NCBI GenBank assembly: GCA_934096025.1
Contig: CAKOLP010000039.1
Location: 1 to 7,416, forward strand
DNA from: an uncultured Bacilli bacterium
GTDB lineage: Bacteria > Bacillota_I > Bacilli_A > RF39 > UBA660
DNA: 7,416 nucleotides
Direction: 5' to 3'
Shown: one piece after another, positions 5,571 to 7,416 of the stretch
How the letters are laid out: every line of letters begins with the position of its first letter
Numbering within the stretch: position 1 is the stretch's first letter
The notes under the pieces: model-generated
Database searches by the model: none
Told to the model about the DNA's origin: nothing
What the model saw: only the letters and a program-made list of their open reading frames with translations
Position numbers and translations under genes: made by a program

Positions 5571-6728
5571 ATGAATAAGATTTTTTCAAAAATAGATTTT
5601 CCATTATTTTTTATGATGATACTATATATAGTTTTAGGGGCTGTTATGATTTATAGTGCTTCGAATATAACAGCAGTAGTAAGATATGGATATGCACCTT
5701 ATCATTTTTTTGTAAGACAAATTATATTTATTGTGGCATCACTTTTTGTGGGATTTTTTATTGTCCTAAAGGTACCTACATCAGCATATAAAGCATTTGC
5801 ATGGCCTTTAATGATTTTGCTTATAGCATCACTTGCGTTTTTATTTGTATATGGTAAGATTACGAATCATGCAATAAGTTGGTACGATTTAAAGTTTTTT
5901 AAAGTACAACCCAGTGAATTTGCTAAGTCTATAATTATTGTTTTTATGGCTAACTATTATAATAGGTTATATAATAAAAAAGCTAAGAACTTGTATATTT
6001 ATTTACTACCCATGATACTTGCAGGAATAGTCGTAGTTTTAGTAGCTATGCAACCGGATTTAGGAAGTGCAGCTATAATAGCAGGAATATCTTTTATGAC
6101 ATTTATTAGTATTCCGTCAGTTAAAAATAATATTATTAAATTTATGAAAATTATAATTGTTGTTTGTGCAATTGGTGGTATAGCTTTACTTTATTCAGGA
6201 AATGATCTTCTTAATAGTATGCAAAAGGGAAGACTAAATTTTCAAAATCCTTGTTCTAGGTATACTGAGGAGACTGGATACCAAGTATGTAATGGTTTTA
6301 TTGCTATAAATAATGGTGGACTTTTTGGAGTTGGTTTAGGTAATTCTACCCAAAAATATTTGTATTTACCAGAAGCTCACACTGATTTTATATTTCCGAT
6401 TATTGTTGAAGAATTAGGTTTAGTAGTGGGCATATTAATAATCCTAGGTTATGTTTATATGTTATTTAGGATTTTAAAGATTGCTAAAGATTCGGAAAAC
6501 TTACGTTGTTCAATACTTGCTTATGGAACATTTTGGTATTTAACTTTTCATATATTGGTTAATTTACTAGGTGTATTAGCTTTAGTGCCTTTAACTGGGG
6601 TACCACTTCCTTTGCTTAGTTATGGTGGTTCATTTACAGTAAATGCTATTATTATGCTGTTTGTGGTTCAACAAGTTAATATAGAAAATAAGAAAAATAA
6701 GACTAAACGGGAAATCAAAGCTTTATAG
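5571..6728 (+). CDS. ftsW: FtsW/SpoVE-type peptidoglycan glycosyltransferase (SEDS family)
   Basis: An integral membrane SEDS polymerase that joins lipid II into glycan strands, with a class B penicillin-binding protein as partner, at the septum. The 385-residue protein is largely hydrophobic, with the roughly ten membrane segments expected. Key motifs are QPSEFAK (113-119), QPDLGSA (161-167), the extracellular loop block RLNFQNPCSRYTEETGYQ (221-238), INNGGLFGVGLGNSTQKYLYLPEAHTDF with D272 as the likely catalytic Asp, and GVPLPLLSYGG (343-353). The GNSTQKYLYLPEAHTDFIF block is of FtsW/SpoVE type rather than RodA. The loop carries two Cys (228 and 240), possibly a disulfide. ATG 5571 is chosen because AAGGGAG (5558-5564) lies 6 nt upstream; an in-frame TTG at 5565 directly abuts that site and is rejected. 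A basic, Lys-rich tail (373-385) follows the last membrane segment. No partner PBP is in the window. SpoVE cannot be excluded if the organism sporulates. Confidence 0.9.
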   Translation: MNKIFSKIDFPLFFMMILYIVLGAVMIYSASNITAVVRYGYAPYHFFVRQIIFIVASLFVGFFIVLKVPTSAYKAFAWPLMILLIASLAFLFVYGKITNHAISWYDLKFFKVQPSEFAKSIIIVFMANYYNRLYNKKAKNLYIYLLPMILAGIVVVLVAMQPDLGSAAIIAGISFMTFISIPSVKNNIIKFMKIIIVVCAIGGIALLYSGNDLLNSMQKGRLNFQNPCSRYTEETGYQVCNGFIAINNGGLFGVGLGNSTQKYLYLPEAHTDFIFPIIVEELGLVVGILIILGYVYMLFRILKIAKDSENLRCSILAYGTFWYLTFHILVNLLGVLALVPLTGVPLPLLSYGGSFTVNAIIMLFVVQQVNIENKKNKTKREIKAL

Positions 6729-6743
6729 AAATTGCTTGATTTT
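6711..6743 (+). terminator. Possible weak terminator hairpin at the end of ftsW
   Basis: AAATCAAAGC (6712-6721) pairs with GCTTGATTT (6734-6742), with one bulged A and a 12-nt loop that contains the ftsW TAG stop. The T residues (6740-6743) lie mostly within the 3' arm, so the free U-tract is short and termination may be partial. The 3' arm also holds the -35 box of the next gene. Confidence 0.4.
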
Positions 6744-6764
6744 CTCCAGAAAGTGCAGTAAAAT
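6736..6764 (+). promoter_or_regulatory. Promoter of the AbiEi-like gene
   Basis: TTGATT (6736-6741, 4 of 6 consensus bases) and TAAAAT (6759-6764, 5 of 6) are separated by 17 nt. Transcription should start near 6771, about 14 nt before the ATG. AbiEi proteins of type IV systems often repress their own promoter; I see no clear inverted-repeat operator here. Confidence 0.55.
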
Positions 6765-6784
6765 GTGTAGTAAGAGGAGCAAAT

Positions 6785-7416
6785 ATGATAGTTACAAATA
6801 AAATGTTATTAGAAAAGTATAAAAAATATAGTAATAAATACAGTAAATTAAAAAGCGAAATAAAGAAACAAAACCTAATAAGAATAGTGCGAGGTTTATA
6901 TGAAACAGATATTAATACACCAAGTTATTTATTAGCTTCTAGTATATGTAAGCCGTCTTATCTCTCATTTGACTTTGCTTTATATTATTATGGCATGATT
7001 CCTGAAAAAGTAGTTAATTGTACAAGTGCAACAGTTAATAAAAGAAAGCATAAGAAATATGTGACCCCTTTTGGAACATACTTCTACTATGATGTACCCA
7101 AAAGTGTATATTCCATTGGTATTAGAATTGAGAAAAAAGATGAATATATTTATATGATAGCAAGCCCAGAAAAAGCCCTTTGTGATAAAATATATACTTT
7201 AAAACAAGGGAAAGAGATCGCTTATTTTGCTGTTTGCGGCGGTATTATCTTGTTGTCGGATTCGGACCTGTATATCGAAGACGGACTGAAACAATTCGAC
7301 CTCGAAGAAGCCGGGGAAGGAGTCAAACCCCATTATCAGAATCTGAATAAATATTTTTCAGAATTAGGAGACACAGCGCCATATAAAACAGTAGCAGATT
7401 TAATTAAAACTGGATA
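6785..7416 (+). CDS. AbiEi-like antitoxin/regulator, incomplete, with atypical C-terminal part
   Basis: Starts at ATG 6785 with AGGAG (6775-6779) 5 nt upstream and is open to the window edge (210 codons). Residues 1-138 resemble AbiEi, the antitoxin and DNA-binding repressor of type IV toxin-antitoxin systems. An N-terminal basic, winged-helix-like part (KKQNLIRIVRGLYET) is followed by NTPSYLLASSICKPSYLSFDFALYYYGMIPE (44-74), then TPFGTYFYYDV (94-104) and ASPEKALCDKIYTL (126-139). The family match ends at about residue 140. AbiEi proteins usually continue with a short segment around an LFDDLRID-like motif, but here the frame enters a G+C-rich stretch reading GKEIAYFAVCGGIILLSDSD and on to the edge (142-210), for which I recognise no family. 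An AbiEii nucleotidyltransferase toxin would be expected downstream, outside the window. The first two thirds are confidently AbiEi-like; the last third may be foreign or a chimera. Confidence 0.7.
   Translation, partial: MIVTNKMLLEKYKKYSNKYSKLKSEIKKQNLIRIVRGLYETDINTPSYLLASSICKPSYLSFDFALYYYGMIPEKVVNCTSATVNKRKHKKYVTPFGTYFYYDVPKSVYSIGIRIEKKDEYIYMIASPEKALCDKIYTLKQGKEIAYFAVCGGIILLSDSDLYIEDGLKQFDLEEAGEGVKPHYQNLNKYFSELGDTAPYKTVADLIKTG
7203..7340 (+). other. G+C-rich patch with foreign codon use inside the AbiEi-like frame
   Basis: Bases 7221-7330 contain 53 G+C of 110 (48%), against 27-30% in two sampled 60-nt blocks upstream and 29% in 7341-7416. Codons rare in the rest of the window (CTG, TCG, GAC, CTC, GTC, CCC, GGG) cluster here. 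In the second frame 7203-7253 encodes NKGKRSLILLFAAVLSC, which looks like a lipoprotein signal peptide ending in its lipobox Cys. Skipping TG at 7254-7255 would join it to SDSDLYIEDG in the main frame. Read this way, the patch resembles the start of a Bacteroidota-type lipoprotein gene missing its ATG. Confidence 0.55.

Noticed and set aside
7199..7333. 44-codon - strand frame from ATG 7333 in the G+C-rich patch
   Set aside because: No ribosome binding site and no recognisable protein; the + strand frame explains the sequence better.
1..7416. CRISPR arrays, tRNA or rRNA genes, insertion sequences, attachment sites, replication origin
   Set aside because: I saw no regularly spaced repeats, cloverleaf sequences, transposase motifs, paired terminal repeats or DnaA-box clusters while reading both strands.

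Overview
The window is AT-rich DNA (about 30% G+C in the stretches I counted) from a low-GC Gram-positive bacterium, most likely an uncultured gut Bacilli/Erysipelotrichales-type lineage. The evidence is strong AGGAGG-type ribosome binding sites, the YmfF/YmfH pair, a YjcZ-type tiny membrane protein, an S4 protein without zinc cysteines, a Gram-positive-type deformylase, and an FtsW that implies a cell wall. Tryptophan is encoded by TGG and all stops are TAA or TAG, so nothing suggests a recoded genetic code. The lineage is inferred from protein flavour, not from a search.

Layout. (1) Bases 1-3824, + strand, form a tightly packed operon: the C-terminal end of a radical SAM/SPASM protein, a dGTPase-type HD phosphohydrolase (dgt), and two M16 peptidase-like genes, ymfF (no metal motif) and ymfH (intact HxxEH). 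Gaps are 2 nt, an 11-nt overlap and 0 nt. (2) A hairpin at the end of ymfH probably terminates both this operon and the convergent rpsD. (3) Bases 3836-5436, - strand, carry rpsD (ribosomal protein S4) with a near-consensus promoter and a structured leader of about 155 nt, then def (peptide deformylase), then a 60-residue Tyr/Gly-rich YjcZ-type membrane protein with its own terminator. (4) Bases 5571-6728, + strand, encode the septal/sporulation peptidoglycan polymerase FtsW. (5) From 6785 to the window end runs an incomplete AbiEi-like (type IV toxin-antitoxin) gene with its own promoter.

Most of the window is housekeeping: translation (rpsD, def, probable EF-P modification factors), nucleotide pool control (dgt) and cell wall synthesis (ftsW). 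No large novel system is visible. The points most worth a second look are the rpsD leader, which folds on paper into a nested pseudoknot of the kind expected for S4 autoregulation, and the end of the window. There the AbiEi reading frame runs into a 110-nt patch of about 48% G+C with foreign codon use. A second frame of that patch reads like a Bacteroidota-style lipoprotein signal peptide, so the patch may be an assembly chimera or a gene fusion.
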